This document shows, piece by piece, positions 1-8,213 of a DNA stretch of 64,000 bases (its first letter is position 1; every line of letters begins with the position of its first letter). Where the stretch lies: positions 186,001-250,000 of the forward strand of contig NZ_LZMH01000069.1 of assembly GCF_001673635.1 (NCBI RefSeq), written 5' to 3'. A program made the position numbers and the translations under genes. The notes beneath the pieces were generated by a model, which worked only from the letters and a program-made list of their open reading frames with translations, made no database searches and was not told the origin of the DNA. The DNA is from Mycobacterium asiaticum. Its GTDB lineage: Bacteria > Actinomycetota > Actinomycetes > Mycobacteriales > Mycobacteriaceae.

Positions 1-711
1 GACCCCGGCGGCCGCCGTTTTGTCGAAGCGCAGCCGCAGCGCCCGGGTGCGCGCGAGCAGGGTCAGGTTGGGCCGGCTCAGCGCGGGCAGCAGGAAGGCC
101 GCCCCCGGGCCGGTGCGTACGCCGTCGACGATGTTGAGGGGCACCGCACCCACACCCGACGGCAGGTCGGGACCCACATCGTTCAAGTCGGCGATCCAAC
201 CGAACCCGGCGCGCTGCGTGGCTTCGAGGAACGCGGCGCTGGCTCCCGTCATGTCCGATGCGCGCCGCACCGGGATCGGCCCCGCGCCGCCGTGCGCCGG
301 GGTGGCGAAATCGAGGTCCGTTTCGATGGCCCGGAAATGTGCCAGGACGTCGGACCAGGCCCAGCCCGGCAGCGCGAGCCGGTCGAAGTCGGCGGGCAGG
401 CCGCGGCAGAAATAGCCGCCGTTGACAGCGCCGGAACCGCCCAGCGTGGCTCCTCGCACCAGCGGCACCTGCCGTGCCGGATGATCGGTCAGCGTCGTCA
501 GATAGCGTTCGGCCAGAATGCTGCCCGCCCCGATCGGCAGCTGGAACCCGTTGCGGGTCCGGGACAGCAGCTCGGCATCATCGAGACCCGAGCCGGCTTC
601 CAGCACGGTCACCCGGCACCGTGAGTCAACGGAAAGACGTTCGGCCACAATCGAACCGGCACTGCCGGCCCCGATGATCAAGACATCGCTATGCCGTTCG
701 GCTGCGGACAA
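1..711 (-). CDS. mftG: MftG, GMC-family flavin oxidoreductase of the mycofactocin locus (3' truncated by window edge)
   Basis: Partial gene whose C-terminal part lies beyond base 1. The first residues read MSAAERHSDVLIIGAGSAGS, giving an FAD-binding GxGxxG at about residues 14-19, followed by an acidic end of strand 2 (TVLEAGSG) and the GMC-type segment GATLGGSGAVNGG. This is the N-terminal FAD domain of glucose-methanol-choline oxidoreductases. Known role of MftG: re-oxidation of reduced mycofactocin, linking alcohol oxidation to respiration. The start is a TTG at 711-709, three codons after the in-frame mftF stop, and it is the only usable initiation codon before the FAD motif. It is the last gene of the mft operon seen here. 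Family is clear from motifs; the MftG name rests on position. Confidence 0.87.
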   Translation of the reverse strand, partial: MSAAERHSDVLIIGAGSAGSIVAERLSVDSRCRVTVLEAGSGLDDAELLSRTRNGFQLPIGAGSILAERYLTTLTDHPARQVPLVRGATLGGSGAVNGGYFCRGLPADFDRLALPGWAWSDVLAHFRAIETDLDFATPAHGGAGPIPVRRASDMTGASAAFLEATQRAGFGWIADLNDVGPDLPSGVGAVPLNIVDGVRTGPGAAFLLPALSRPNLTLLARTRALRLRFDKTAAAGV

Positions 712-720
712 GGCGAGCCG

Positions 721-2136
721 TTATGTCCGAATCTGTGGCTTCAGTGCAGAGATGTTGCGTTCCCGCAGCACCCCGTACCAGAGCCCGATTCCGTAGGCCA
801 GGTCGTCGACGCGCTTGAGCAGCAGGAAGGTGAACAACCCGATCGGTTCGGCATCGCCGTCCACCGCATCGCGCCGGCGCAGCCAGTCGGCCACGCCATC
901 CACAATGGCGGCAATCACCACGACCCGCCGGAACTGCCGGAAAAAGATTGCGGCCACCAGCGCAAGCGGCCAGTAGTGCCGACAGATGGCCGACGCCAGT
1001 TGCAGGGCCGCCGACCACAGCCCTCGGGTGGCCACCACCACCACATCCCACAGCGTTGTTTCGGCCCCGTCCATTGCCTTGGCGACCCGGCGGCCGGTCA
1101 CCAGGGCGATCGCGATCGAGGCCAGCTGGGCCAAGCCGGAACCCAGCGACACCAGGATCCAGGCCGCCAGTGCCCAACCCGAGATCACCACCGGCGCGGT
1201 CTTGTCGGGATGCCGCACCGACAGCGGCGCCGCCGAGCCCCCGTAGAACGCCTTGCGGGCGATCCAGTCCCGGAGCTCGGTGCGGTGATCGTGGGCAACG
1301 AGGGCGATCGGCTCGTACCGCAACCGGGCTCCGGCTTCCACCAGCCGCCAGCACAGGTCGACATCCTCGCCCGACTGCAGCGTCTCGTCGAAACCACCGA
1401 CCTCCCGAATGGCTGCGGTCCGGCAGACGATCGCGGCGCTGGGTACGTAGGACACCGAACTGTGCGGCAATACCGGCGCTTCCCGCAAACCCAGGTCCAG
1501 CGACGAGTGCACCGCCTCGTAGCGAGCGATCACGTTCTCGCTCTGGGCCAGCCCGACGATGCGCGGCGCCACCAGCGCGACGGTCGGATCGCAGAAGTGC
1601 CCGAGCAAAGCCTCCAGCCAGCCGCGCCGGGGGGCCACGTCGGAGTCCAGGAACGCGACGTAGTCGGTGGTACAGGCGGCCAGGCCGGTGTTGCGGGCGG
1701 CGGCCGGACCTTTGCTGCGGACGTGATGCAGCACTTCGATGTCGCAGTGGGCGCCGGCGAAGTCCTCCAGTTCGACCGGTGCTGACGAGCCGTCGTCGAC
1801 CACGATCACTCGCAGGCCGCGTAACGAAGACACCAGGCGCCGTAGACCAAAGAGGTTGTCGCGCACCGGTATAACGACGGTGACGTCGCGGTAGGACGGG
1901 CCTGTCGCCGGGCGTGGATGCGCCACCGTCGCATCCAGCAGGGTGCGGGCCAACTCGGCGCTGACCTCGTCGCGAACCTTCAGGCGACCGTCGGAGAGCA
2001 TGCTTTGCGCCGCCGGGGCCAGCCGCAGCAGCCTGGTAGGCGAACCACCGAGCAAAGCCCTGCCGTCGCCGAGCACCCGCACTCGACGATCGACCTGCAC
2101 CGCAAACCCGTCAGGGAGTCGGGTCGGGGTGGTCAA
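721..2136 (-). CDS. mftF: MftF, mycofactocin glycosyltransferase
   Basis: A 471-residue family 2 glycosyltransferase. It has the nucleotide-sugar entry VTVVIPVRDN near residue 85, VIVVDDGSS near 110-118, a DSD metal/UDP-sugar motif at about 164-166 and a GEDVDLCWR acceptor-side motif near 260. A hydrophobic stretch around residues 335-360 suggests membrane association. MftF adds the oligoglucose chain to premycofactocin. The N-terminal region before the GT2 fold is typical of this family. The start is TTG at 2136, supported by a strong GAGGAGG Shine-Dalgarno at 2144-2150, 7 nt upstream. It lies 30 bp after mftE and is followed after 9 bp by the mftG start, in one operon. Confidence 0.93.
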   Translation of the reverse strand: MTTPTRLPDGFAVQVDRRVRVLGDGRALLGGSPTRLLRLAPAAQSMLSDGRLKVRDEVSAELARTLLDATVAHPRPATGPSYRDVTVVIPVRDNLFGLRRLVSSLRGLRVIVVDDGSSAPVELEDFAGAHCDIEVLHHVRSKGPAAARNTGLAACTTDYVAFLDSDVAPRRGWLEALLGHFCDPTVALVAPRIVGLAQSENVIARYEAVHSSLDLGLREAPVLPHSSVSYVPSAAIVCRTAAIREVGGFDETLQSGEDVDLCWRLVEAGARLRYEPIALVAHDHRTELRDWIARKAFYGGSAAPLSVRHPDKTAPVVISGWALAAWILVSLGSGLAQLASIAIALVTGRRVAKAMDGAETTLWDVVVVATRGLWSAALQLASAICRHYWPLALVAAIFFRQFRRVVVIAAIVDGVADWLRRRDAVDGDAEPIGLFTFLLLKRVDDLAYGIGLWYGVLRERNISALKPQIRT

Positions 2137-2143
2137 CGCCGCT

Positions 2144-2150
2144 CCTCCTC
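2144..2150 (-). promoter_or_regulatory. Shine-Dalgarno deciding the TTG start of mftF
   Basis: GAGGAGG on the minus strand, 7 nt before TTG 2136. No ATG or GTG lies nearby in frame, so this site fixes the start of mftF. Confidence 0.75.
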
Positions 2151-2166
2151 GATGCGCTTGGCTTCG

Positions 2167-2913
2167 TCATGACAGGACCCCCCCGGGTCCGGGTACCCAC
2201 CGGCAAATTCGACCCAAACAATCCTCGACCATCTCCGCAAAGATCCGACTCCCCTCGGCCGCGGTGGCCGTGGTCGGATCCCCCAGCACGCCAATCTCGC
2301 TTACCGCCGCGATCCCGCCGCGGCGCATCGACGGTAGCAACTCGCGCAGCGGCGCATCATTGCCTACGAGAAATTGGTCGGTTTGCACATCGCCCGGCGA
2401 AAGGTGCAGCAACACGGATGTTTCGGTGTGGCCCGCATGGGCGTCGGCGCCGGTTGCGGCGCACGGACTCCAGGCGGCGTCGCGGCCCTCCGCGCGAAGC
2501 AGCGCGGTGGCGCGACTCAGCGCCTCCACATTGCCGCCATGACCGTTGACGAATACCAGCCGGTCCGCCCAGCAGGCAGCCGAGCGACCGTACTCGACCA
2601 GCAACGTCGTCAACGCCGCCGCACCGATCGAGATCGTTCCCGGGAAGCTCTGGTGCTCGCCGCTGGCACCGTAGGCGATGGCCGGCGCGACCAGCCAATC
2701 CTGCTGGGATCGCTCGCCCAGTCGCGCGGCCACGGCCCGGGCCACTGCACTCGCGATCCTGGTGTCGGTGTCCAACGGCAGGTGCGGGCCGTGCTGTTCG
2801 GTGGACCCCAGCGGAATCAATATTGACGCGGAGGTGGATATTGACAATTGCCTCGACGTCACACAACCCAGTTCGCCGAGTACGGGCACCCGCCGATGGT
2901 AAGACGAATTCAC
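2167..2913 (-). CDS. mftE: MftE, creatininase-family peptidase of mycofactocin maturation
   Basis: Creatininase-fold metallopeptidase of 248 residues. The motif IPLGSTEQHGPHLPLDTDT carries the E..H metal ligands. NGHGGN and the later GHTETS segment (metal ligand and active-site residues) are also present. MftE releases the C-terminal Val-Tyr dipeptide moiety (AHDP) from the modified MftA peptide. The start is taken as GTG 2913 (VNSSYHRRVPV), because this matches the family N-terminus; the open frame continues upstream to 2985 but that extension looks non-coding. It sits 30 bp upstream of mftF and is separated from mftD by an unusually AT-rich 173-bp spacer. Confidence 0.92.
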   Translation of the reverse strand: MNSSYHRRVPVLGELGCVTSRQLSISTSASILIPLGSTEQHGPHLPLDTDTRIASAVARAVAARLGERSQQDWLVAPAIAYGASGEHQSFPGTISIGAAALTTLLVEYGRSAACWADRLVFVNGHGGNVEALSRATALLRAEGRDAAWSPCAATGADAHAGHTETSVLLHLSPGDVQTDQFLVGNDAPLRELLPSMRRGGIAAVSEIGVLGDPTTATAAEGSRIFAEMVEDCLGRICRWVPGPGGVLS

Positions 2914-3086
2914 CTGGCGTGCACCAATTGTTGCCCTACCTATTGAAATTATTTTTCGCGTCGTCGGAGCGCGCGCAAAAATCAATGCTCGTTCGCCACG
3001 GCTGCACCGCCCGTACCAAACTCGGCGAATAGCTCATTCCGGGAACAACATATATGTGGTATGGCCCGCGGCGACTCGACGGACGC
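2914..3086. other. AT-rich spacer inside the mft operon
   Basis: A 173-bp gap between mftD and mftE, while the other mft genes are spaced by 30 bp or less or overlap. It holds A/T runs near 2940-2955 (attgaaattattttt) and 3050-3057 (atatatg), unusual in this GC-rich locus. No ORF or convincing hairpin is seen. It may hold a secondary promoter for mftEFG. Confidence 0.4.
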
Positions 3087-4262
3087 TCAGCCCGCACCCA
3101 ATTCGCGGGTGAACCCGGCCGGGATGAGAATGTCGTCCGGGCGCAGATCGTGAATCGACGAATGGCCCAGCCCCATCAGTGCCGAGTCGATGCCGCCGCG
3201 CAGAATGTCCAGAACGTTCTCGACCCCGGCCTGTCCGGCTGCGGCCAGGCCCCACAGGTAGGCGCGGCCGATCATCACCGCGCGCGCCCCCAGCGCCACC
3301 GCCTTCACCACATCGCTGCCCCGGCGGATGCCGCCGTCGAGCAAAACCTCGACCTGGTCGCCGACCGCCGCCGCGATCGCCGGCAGGGCGCGAATCGACG
3401 CGGGCGTCCCGTCCAGATTGTTGCCGCCGTGGTTGGACACCGAGATGGCCGAAACACCGGCGTCCACAGCCCTTTTGGCGTCATCGACGCGCATCACGCC
3501 CTTGAGCATCAGGGGTCCACCCCAGAGTTCGGCCAGCCAGGCGATGTCTTCCCAGGTGGGCGGCGGTGTCCCCATCCATTCGCCGTAGGCGGCGAAGAAG
3601 GGCGGACCGGGCTCACCGCGGCGGCCCTGGTTGGGCACCCGCAGGTCCGGTGGACGCAGCGTCTTGCCGAACTTCCACAGCCACCGCGGCTTGGTGATCG
3701 CCTCCGGGGACAGCCGCAAAATGGTTTTCAGGTTCATCTCTTCGGGGATCTTGGGGCTGCCCCAGTCGCGCCCGTGCGAGAACGTCCAGTCCGTGGTGAC
3801 GATGATGCCGACCGCTCCGGCCTGCCGGGCTCGCTCGATCCGCTCGGCGATCGCGTCCCGGCCGCCGAGCCAGTAGACCTGGAAGAAGAGCTTCGGATTG
3901 GCGGCGATGACCTCTTCGATGGGCTTGCTGGCAAACGAGGACAGTCCCATCGCCGTGCCCCGGGCAGCCGCGGCCCGCGCCACGGCGACCTCGCCGTCGG
4001 GATCGACGGCCTGGACGCCGGTCGGCGAGATCAACACGGGCAGGGAGATGTCCTGGCCCAGCACTGTGGTGGACAGGTCGCGCTTTTCGCTGGCACCGAC
4101 AACGTGCGGCGCAAAGCCGAGTTCGCTGAACGCCGCCACGTTGTCGGCGACGGTGACGCCTTTTTCACTCGCCGAAATCAGTGATGAATAAACGGACTTC
4201 GGCAGGCGCCGCTTCGCGCGCTGCTGAGCGATGGCGACTGTTTCGAACCATTCGTCGGCCAT
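3087..4262 (-). CDS. mftD: MftD, FMN-dependent alpha-hydroxy-acid-dehydrogenase-type mycofactocin enzyme (lldD1-like)
   Basis: A 391-residue FMN-dependent TIM-barrel protein of the L-lactate dehydrogenase / glycolate oxidase family. Visible hallmarks are LPVLISPTG near residue 75, QVYWLGGRD near 150, the catalytic histidine in SNHGG (H278), LLDGGIRRGSD and VMIGRAYLWGL. In mycofactocin synthesis MftD oxidises the AHDP intermediate to the redox-active alpha-keto amide PMFT; older annotations call it lldD1. It begins with ATG 4262, 3 bp after the mftC stop, so translation is probably coupled. Full length and intact. Confidence 0.94.
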   Translation of the reverse strand: MADEWFETVAIAQQRAKRRLPKSVYSSLISASEKGVTVADNVAAFSELGFAPHVVGASEKRDLSTTVLGQDISLPVLISPTGVQAVDPDGEVAVARAAAARGTAMGLSSFASKPIEEVIAANPKLFFQVYWLGGRDAIAERIERARQAGAVGIIVTTDWTFSHGRDWGSPKIPEEMNLKTILRLSPEAITKPRWLWKFGKTLRPPDLRVPNQGRRGEPGPPFFAAYGEWMGTPPPTWEDIAWLAELWGGPLMLKGVMRVDDAKRAVDAGVSAISVSNHGGNNLDGTPASIRALPAIAAAVGDQVEVLLDGGIRRGSDVVKAVALGARAVMIGRAYLWGLAAAGQAGVENVLDILRGGIDSALMGLGHSSIHDLRPDDILIPAGFTRELGAG

Positions 4263-4265
4263 GGG

Positions 4266-5453
4266 TTATACGGGACTTTCGTTGCAGAGCCTGGCCGGCG
4301 GGTGCGCGGGGGGCCTCATCGACAGGGTCAGGGGTACCGGCGTGCTGATCCGCTTGCCGCGCGAGTGGTCGACGCGGGGCCGCGGTGTGTCACGCTCGGC
4401 CGCCAAGGCGGGTGCGCCGTGACCTTGAACGCACTCCGGGTCCGGACCGTCCATCGGCAGCCCGGTGAAAAACTTCGCCGCCATGCAGCCGCCGCGGCAG
4501 CTGTCGTAGTGGTTGCAGCTACCACACGCGCCCGCGGACTGCGGCTCACGCAATTCGCGGAATAGCGGGGCATTCTTCCAGACATTGTCGAATCCGCCGT
4601 CGGACAACACATTTCCGGCCAGAAACCGGTCGTGGATGGCGAACGGGCAGGCGTAGACGTCGCCGACCGGGTCGATCAGGCAAACCACGCGGCCGGCACC
4701 GCACATATTCAGCCCGGCCAGCGCGCCGGAGGAGCCCAGCGGGGCCAGGTGGAAGAAGGAGTCGCCGGTGAGCACCCGCTCGCCCTTGGCGACCAGCCAG
4801 TCGTACAGCTCGACCTGTTGGGCGGCGGTGGGGTGCAGCTCCTCCCAGGTATCCGCCCCGCGTCCGGACGGGCGCAACCGGGTGATGCGCAGCGTGGCGC
4901 CGTAGCGGTCGGCCAGTGCGGCGAACTCGTCGAGTTGGCCGACGTTGTGCCGGGTGACGACGACCGAGATCTTGGCGTCGGCGAAGCCCGCCCCGGCCAG
5001 GTTCTCCAGCGCGCGCAGCGCCATGTCGAACGACCCGGGACCACGCACCGCGTCGTTGACCTCGGCGGTGGCACCGTCCAGTGAGATCTGCACGTCGACG
5101 TAGTCGCTGGCGGCCAGCCGTGCGGCGACCTCCGGGGTGATGCGGACACCGTTGGTGGAGAACTTGACCCCGACATGGTGGGCGGTCGCGTAATCAACCA
5201 GTTCCCAAAAGTCCGGGCGCACAGTCGGTTCGCCGCCGCCGATGTTCACATAGAACACCTGCATGCGTTCCAGCTCGTCGATGATGTCCTTGCACTGGCG
5301 GGTGGACAACTCGCCCGGGTCGCGTTTGCCCGACGACGACAGGCAGTGCACGCAGGCCAGGTTGCAGGCATACGTCAGCTCCCAGGTCAGACAGATCGGC
5401 GCATCGAGTCCGTGCTCGAACTGCTCGATCAGCGACGGTACTGCTGCGCTCAT
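4266..5453 (-). CDS. mftC: MftC, radical SAM/SPASM mycofactocin maturase
   Basis: A 395-residue radical SAM enzyme. The CxxxCxxC cluster motif is C30-C34-C37 (YACNLACVHC), followed by the GGGEP SAM motif. A SPASM region near residues 310-341 carries cysteines C310, C313, C319, C323 and C341 for auxiliary clusters. MftC decarboxylates the C-terminal tyrosine of MftA and cross-links it to the preceding valine. The C-terminal tail of about 54 residues after the last SPASM cysteine is rich in proline and arginine and looks disordered. The ATG at 5453 overlaps the mftB stop in an ATGA, so the two are translationally coupled, as fits MftB delivering the peptide. Confidence 0.96.
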   Translation of the reverse strand: MSAAVPSLIEQFEHGLDAPICLTWELTYACNLACVHCLSSSGKRDPGELSTRQCKDIIDELERMQVFYVNIGGGEPTVRPDFWELVDYATAHHVGVKFSTNGVRITPEVAARLAASDYVDVQISLDGATAEVNDAVRGPGSFDMALRALENLAGAGFADAKISVVVTRHNVGQLDEFAALADRYGATLRITRLRPSGRGADTWEELHPTAAQQVELYDWLVAKGERVLTGDSFFHLAPLGSSGALAGLNMCGAGRVVCLIDPVGDVYACPFAIHDRFLAGNVLSDGGFDNVWKNAPLFRELREPQSAGACGSCNHYDSCRGGCMAAKFFTGLPMDGPDPECVQGHGAPALAAERDTPRPRVDHSRGKRISTPVPLTLSMRPPAHPPARLCNESPV

Positions 5454-5773
5454 TCACTCTCCTGAGGTACCAACATGCTGGAGCCGGCCAGCACGCCCAG
5501 CGCGTGCAGATACGGCCCCTGGTCGGGATCGGCGATGCCCGCGGCGCGGCAGGCCGAGCGGACATCGGGATGGTCATCCAGCGACTGCACCACCGCCAGG
5601 ATGGCGCGGTTCTTCAGGAACGACAGCTTGCGCGTGCCGAAGTGATACAGCAGCGCGCCAAACGGTTCCGGGCGAACCGCCACCTGTGGATGCAGTCGCC
5701 AGCCGCGATCCGGATCGAACATCCGAGTGTCTGTTGGGGTCGCCGGCCGGACTGCGGTCGCGGGCGTGGTCAA
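5450..5773 (-). CDS. mftB: MftB, mycofactocin peptide chaperone (RiPP recognition element)
   Basis: A 107-residue protein that binds the MftA precursor and presents it to MftC. Recognisable family segments are RGWRLHPQVAVRPEPFGALL, YHFGTRKLSFLK and the C-terminal helix ALGVLAGSSMLVPQE. The open frame runs upstream through mftA in another phase, so the start must be near the mftA stop: TTG 5773, only 2 nt after the mftA TGA. A CTG lies just upstream as an alternative. The stop overlaps mftC (ATGA). Confidence 0.9.
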   Translation of the reverse strand: MTTPATAVRPATPTDTRMFDPDRGWRLHPQVAVRPEPFGALLYHFGTRKLSFLKNRAILAVVQSLDDHPDVRSACRAAGIADPDQGPYLHALGVLAGSSMLVPQESE

Positions 5774-5775
5774 GC

Positions 5776-5865
5776 TCAGTAGACCCCGCACATGCCGTCG
5801 ATGGAAACCTCTTCCACCAGCGTCTCGGTGACGAGTTCGGTCTCGTTCTGGTTCTCGTTGTCCAT
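5776..5865 (-). CDS. mftA: MftA, mycofactocin precursor peptide (29 aa)
   Basis: A 29-residue peptide, too short for ordinary gene calling. It starts MDNENQNETELVTETLVEEV and ends with the invariant core SIDGMCGVY. The final Val-Tyr is the part that becomes the mycofactocin core, and the acidic leader is what MftB binds. The ATG at 5865 is preceded by a GAAAGG site about 9 nt upstream. It is the first gene of the minus-strand mft operon and is divergent from mftR. Length and C-terminus match the family exactly. Confidence 0.95.
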   Translation of the reverse strand: MDNENQNETELVTETLVEEVSIDGMCGVY

Positions 5866-5939
5866 GCGGATTGCCTTTCGTGAAACGGGCTCGACAATGA
5901 TGGGTGGTGCTGGTCACATCTCGTGGTCCGGGTCAGAAT
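5866..5939. promoter_or_regulatory. Divergent mftA / mftR promoter region
   Basis: About 74 bp between the mftA start and the chosen mftR start. It must hold the mft operon promoter and, by family analogy, the MftR operator. I see only a weak imperfect symmetry around 5912-5929 (GGTCAC..GTGGTCC) and no clean -10, so only the region is marked. Confidence 0.4.
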
Positions 5940-6578
5940 ATGGCATCGAGTGCCGAAATGGAAGGGCGGGTTCGGATGCTGCAGGAGTCGCGGGTGGGTC
6001 GGCGCCGCTCGACGACGCCGCACCACATCACCGACGTCGCCATCGACCTGTTCGCCGCGCGGGGCTTTGCCGACGTCAGCGTCGACGACGTCGCACAGGC
6101 GGCCGGCATCGCCCGGCGGACGCTGTTCCGGTACTACGTCTCCAAGAACGCCATCCCCTGGGGTGATTTCGACACCCACCTCGCCCAGCTGCGCGACCTG
6201 CTCGACGGCGTCGACCCACAGGTGCCGCTGCGTGACGCGCTGCGCGGAGCCCTGCTGGCGTTCAACACTTTCGACGATTGCGAATCGCTGCGGCACCGGA
6301 AACGGATGCGCGTGATCCTGGAAACTGCTGAGCTGCAGGCCTATTCGATGACGATGTACGCCGGCTGGCGAGAGGTAATCGCCGGGTTCGTGGCCCGCCG
6401 GGCGGGGGTGAAGATCACCGACTTGCTGCCGCAGACTGTCGCCTGGACGATGCTCGGGGTGGCGCTGAGCGCGTACGAGCACTGGCTCGGCGACGAATCC
6501 GTCGCACTGACCGAAGCGATCGGCAATGCATTCGACGTCGTCGGCTCGGGGCTGGACCGCCTTGGCGAGCCCCGTTGA
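5940..6578 (+). CDS. mftR: MftR, TetR-family regulator of the mycofactocin operon
   Basis: TetR-family repressor of 212 residues from this start. The N-terminal helix-turn-helix is seen in ITDVAIDLFAARGFADVSVDDVAQAAGIARRT (split: recognition part VDDVAQAAGIARRTLFRYY), then an all-helical ligand domain. MftR-type regulators are reported to repress mft genes and to respond to long-chain acyl-CoA. The open frame begins at GTG 5904, but ATG 5940 leaves room for the divergent mftA promoter; ATG 5958 is also possible. The stop overlaps the next gene in a TTGA, so the pair is co-transcribed. Confidence 0.88.
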   Translation: MASSAEMEGRVRMLQESRVGRRRSTTPHHITDVAIDLFAARGFADVSVDDVAQAAGIARRTLFRYYVSKNAIPWGDFDTHLAQLRDLLDGVDPQVPLRDALRGALLAFNTFDDCESLRHRKRMRVILETAELQAYSMTMYAGWREVIAGFVARRAGVKITDLLPQTVAWTMLGVALSAYEHWLGDESVALTEAIGNAFDVVGSGLDRLGEPR

Positions 6579-7621
6579 GCGATATCGACCATCTGCTGCA
6601 CACCCTTCGGGCACAGGGACGGTTCTGCGCGGGGTCCGGATCGCCGATGTACGCCGAGTTGTTCGAGCTGATCGCCGACGACGTGCAATCCGGCGGCGTC
6701 TTCGCGGACATTCTCGCCGACCATCGAGACGCCTCCGCGGGCCAAGCGGTGCCGCTGCGCCTGGTCGGCGGACTGCACCGGATGGTGCTCGATGGCCGGG
6801 CACCGCAACTGCGCCGGTGGTATCCCAGCGTGGGCGGCAGCTGGGACGTCTCGGGCTGGCCCGAAATCCTGCTGGTCGCTCGCCGCCACCCCGAGGTGCT
6901 GCGTGCGGCACTGGAGCGGCCGCCGCAGACCAACGAGGTGGGCCGGTCGGCCGCGCTGATCGGCGGGCTGTTGCGACTGAGTGCCGAAATCGACTTGCCG
7001 GTACGGCTTTTCGAGATCGGATCGAGTGCAGGACTGAATTTGCGGGCGGACCGCTACCGCTTCGGATATGCCGGCGGCGAGTGGGGACCGGCCGGCTCTC
7101 CGGTCCTCGTCGAGGATGCGTGGCAAGGTCACCTGCCGCTGGGCGGCGCGGTGCGCATCGTCGAACGCTGCGGTTTCGATATCGCACCGATCGACATCAC
7201 CGGGTCCGACGGGGAGCTGAGTCTGTTGAGCTTCGTCTGGCCGGACCAGCATGCCCGGCTGCAACGACTGCGCGGCGCCATCGCGATCGCCCGCGAGGTG
7301 CCGGCGCAGTTGGAGCGCCGGAGCGCGGCCGACGCCGCCGCCGGACTGACGCTCTCCGACGGCGCACTGACCGTGCTGTGGCATTCGATCACCTGGCAGT
7401 ACCTGTCCCGCGACGAGCGCACCGCCGTTGCTGCCCGGATCGAAGAATTGGGCGCCCGGGCGCGCGCCGACTCCCCCTTCGCGCACCTGACCATGGAGCC
7501 GGCCCAGGACGGGCCCGGGAGCCCGCTGAGATTCCTGGTGCGGGTCGCCTGCTGGCCCGGCGGCGAGCTGCAGGTGCTCGGCGAATGCCATGCCCACGGG
7601 CCGCCGGTGCGCTGGCACTGA
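6575..7621 (+). CDS. DUF2332 family protein (Rv0690c-like)
   Basis: A 348-residue protein of unknown function. It starts at TTG 6575, which overlaps the mftR stop (TTGA), so it is co-translated with the regulator. Family-type segments are GSPMYAELFELIADDV at about residues 21-36, EIGSSAGLNLRADRYR near 149-164 and a C-terminal LVRVACWPGGELQVLGECHAHG. The EIGSSAGLNL loop resembles the SAM-binding glycine loop of methyltransferases, but I see no other methyltransferase motif. The M. tuberculosis neighbour of mftR has the same family, so linkage with mycofactocin control is conserved; function not assigned. Confidence 0.8.
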   Translation: MSDIDHLLHTLRAQGRFCAGSGSPMYAELFELIADDVQSGGVFADILADHRDASAGQAVPLRLVGGLHRMVLDGRAPQLRRWYPSVGGSWDVSGWPEILLVARRHPEVLRAALERPPQTNEVGRSAALIGGLLRLSAEIDLPVRLFEIGSSAGLNLRADRYRFGYAGGEWGPAGSPVLVEDAWQGHLPLGGAVRIVERCGFDIAPIDITGSDGELSLLSFVWPDQHARLQRLRGAIAIAREVPAQLERRSAADAAAGLTLSDGALTVLWHSITWQYLSRDERTAVAARIEELGARARADSPFAHLTMEPAQDGPGSPLRFLVRVACWPGGELQVLGECHAHGPPVRWH

Positions 7622-7628
7622 AGTCACG

Positions 7629-7661
7629 GTTGGAAATTTTTTCGACGCAGGCCGTTGGAAA
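7629..7661 (+). promoter_or_regulatory. Candidate ECF-type promoter of the sigma/VOC pair
   Basis: GGAAA at 7632-7636 is followed after 16 nt by CGTT at 7653-7656, close to the -35/-10 pattern of ECF promoters. The octamer GTTGGAAA occurs twice, at 7629-7636 and 7654-7661, 25 bp apart. This lies just upstream of the sigma gene start at 7689, so autoregulation is possible. Inference only. Confidence 0.35.
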
Positions 7662-7688
7662 ATGGGCCGCCGCAACGACGATAGAAGT

Positions 7689-8213
7689 GTGAGCGCCCAA
7701 CCGGACCGCCATCGCGACACACAGCGCACGCTGTTGGCGCTCTATGACGAGGCGCTGCCGACGGTGTACGGCTACTTCGCTCGCCGGTGCGCGGACCGCG
7801 GGACCGCGGAGGATCTGACGTCAGAGACGTTCCTCGCGGCGTTCCAAACCGCCGGTGCACGACGGGACGATCCGCCGCCGATCGGGGTGCCGTGGCTGCT
7901 CGGGGTGGCGCGGCACAAACTGGCCGACCACTACCGGGGCCGCCAGGATCCGGTGCCGGTGGCGGAACCACCCGAGCCGCTCGACGGAGCCGACGACTGG
8001 GACACCGAGCTGGATCGGCTGATGGCCGAGAACGTGCTGGCGAAGCTGAGCGAACCGCATCGCGCGGTGCTGGTGCTGCGCTACATGGACGACTGCAGTG
8101 TGGGCGAATGCGCGGAGTTGCTCGGGCGCACCGTGCACGCCACCGAGGCCCTGCTCATCCGCGCGAAAAAGGCGTTCAGAAAAGAGTATCCGGAAGGAGG
8201 CAGCCATGAGTAA
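7689..8213 (+). CDS. ECF-type RNA polymerase sigma factor
   Basis: A 174-residue sigma-70 family protein with only regions 2 and 4. Region 2 runs from LLALYDEALPTVYGYFARR through AEDLTSETFLAAFQ and PWLLGVARHKLADHYR (about residues 18-85). Region 4 is LSEPHRAVLVLRYMDDCSVGECAELLGRTVHATEALL (about 115-160, HTH in VGECAELLGRTVHATEAL). The start is GTG 7689; longer in-frame starts exist upstream but lie over the candidate promoter. Its end overlaps the VOC gene by 8 bp. No anti-sigma factor gene is adjacent; the VOC partner may take that role. Not present at this place in M. tuberculosis as I remember it. Confidence 0.85.
   Translation: MSAQPDRHRDTQRTLLALYDEALPTVYGYFARRCADRGTAEDLTSETFLAAFQTAGARRDDPPPIGVPWLLGVARHKLADHYRGRQDPVPVAEPPEPLDGADDWDTELDRLMAENVLAKLSEPHRAVLVLRYMDDCSVGECAELLGRTVHATEALLIRAKKAFRKEYPEGGSHE

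Noticed and set aside
2914..2985. Longer mftE start at 2985
   Set aside because: The extension is AT-rich and its residues do not match the family; GTG 2913 matches the known N-terminus.
5904..5939. Longer mftR start at GTG 5904
   Set aside because: It would leave only 38 bp for the divergent mft promoter and the added residues show no family similarity; kept as an alternative.
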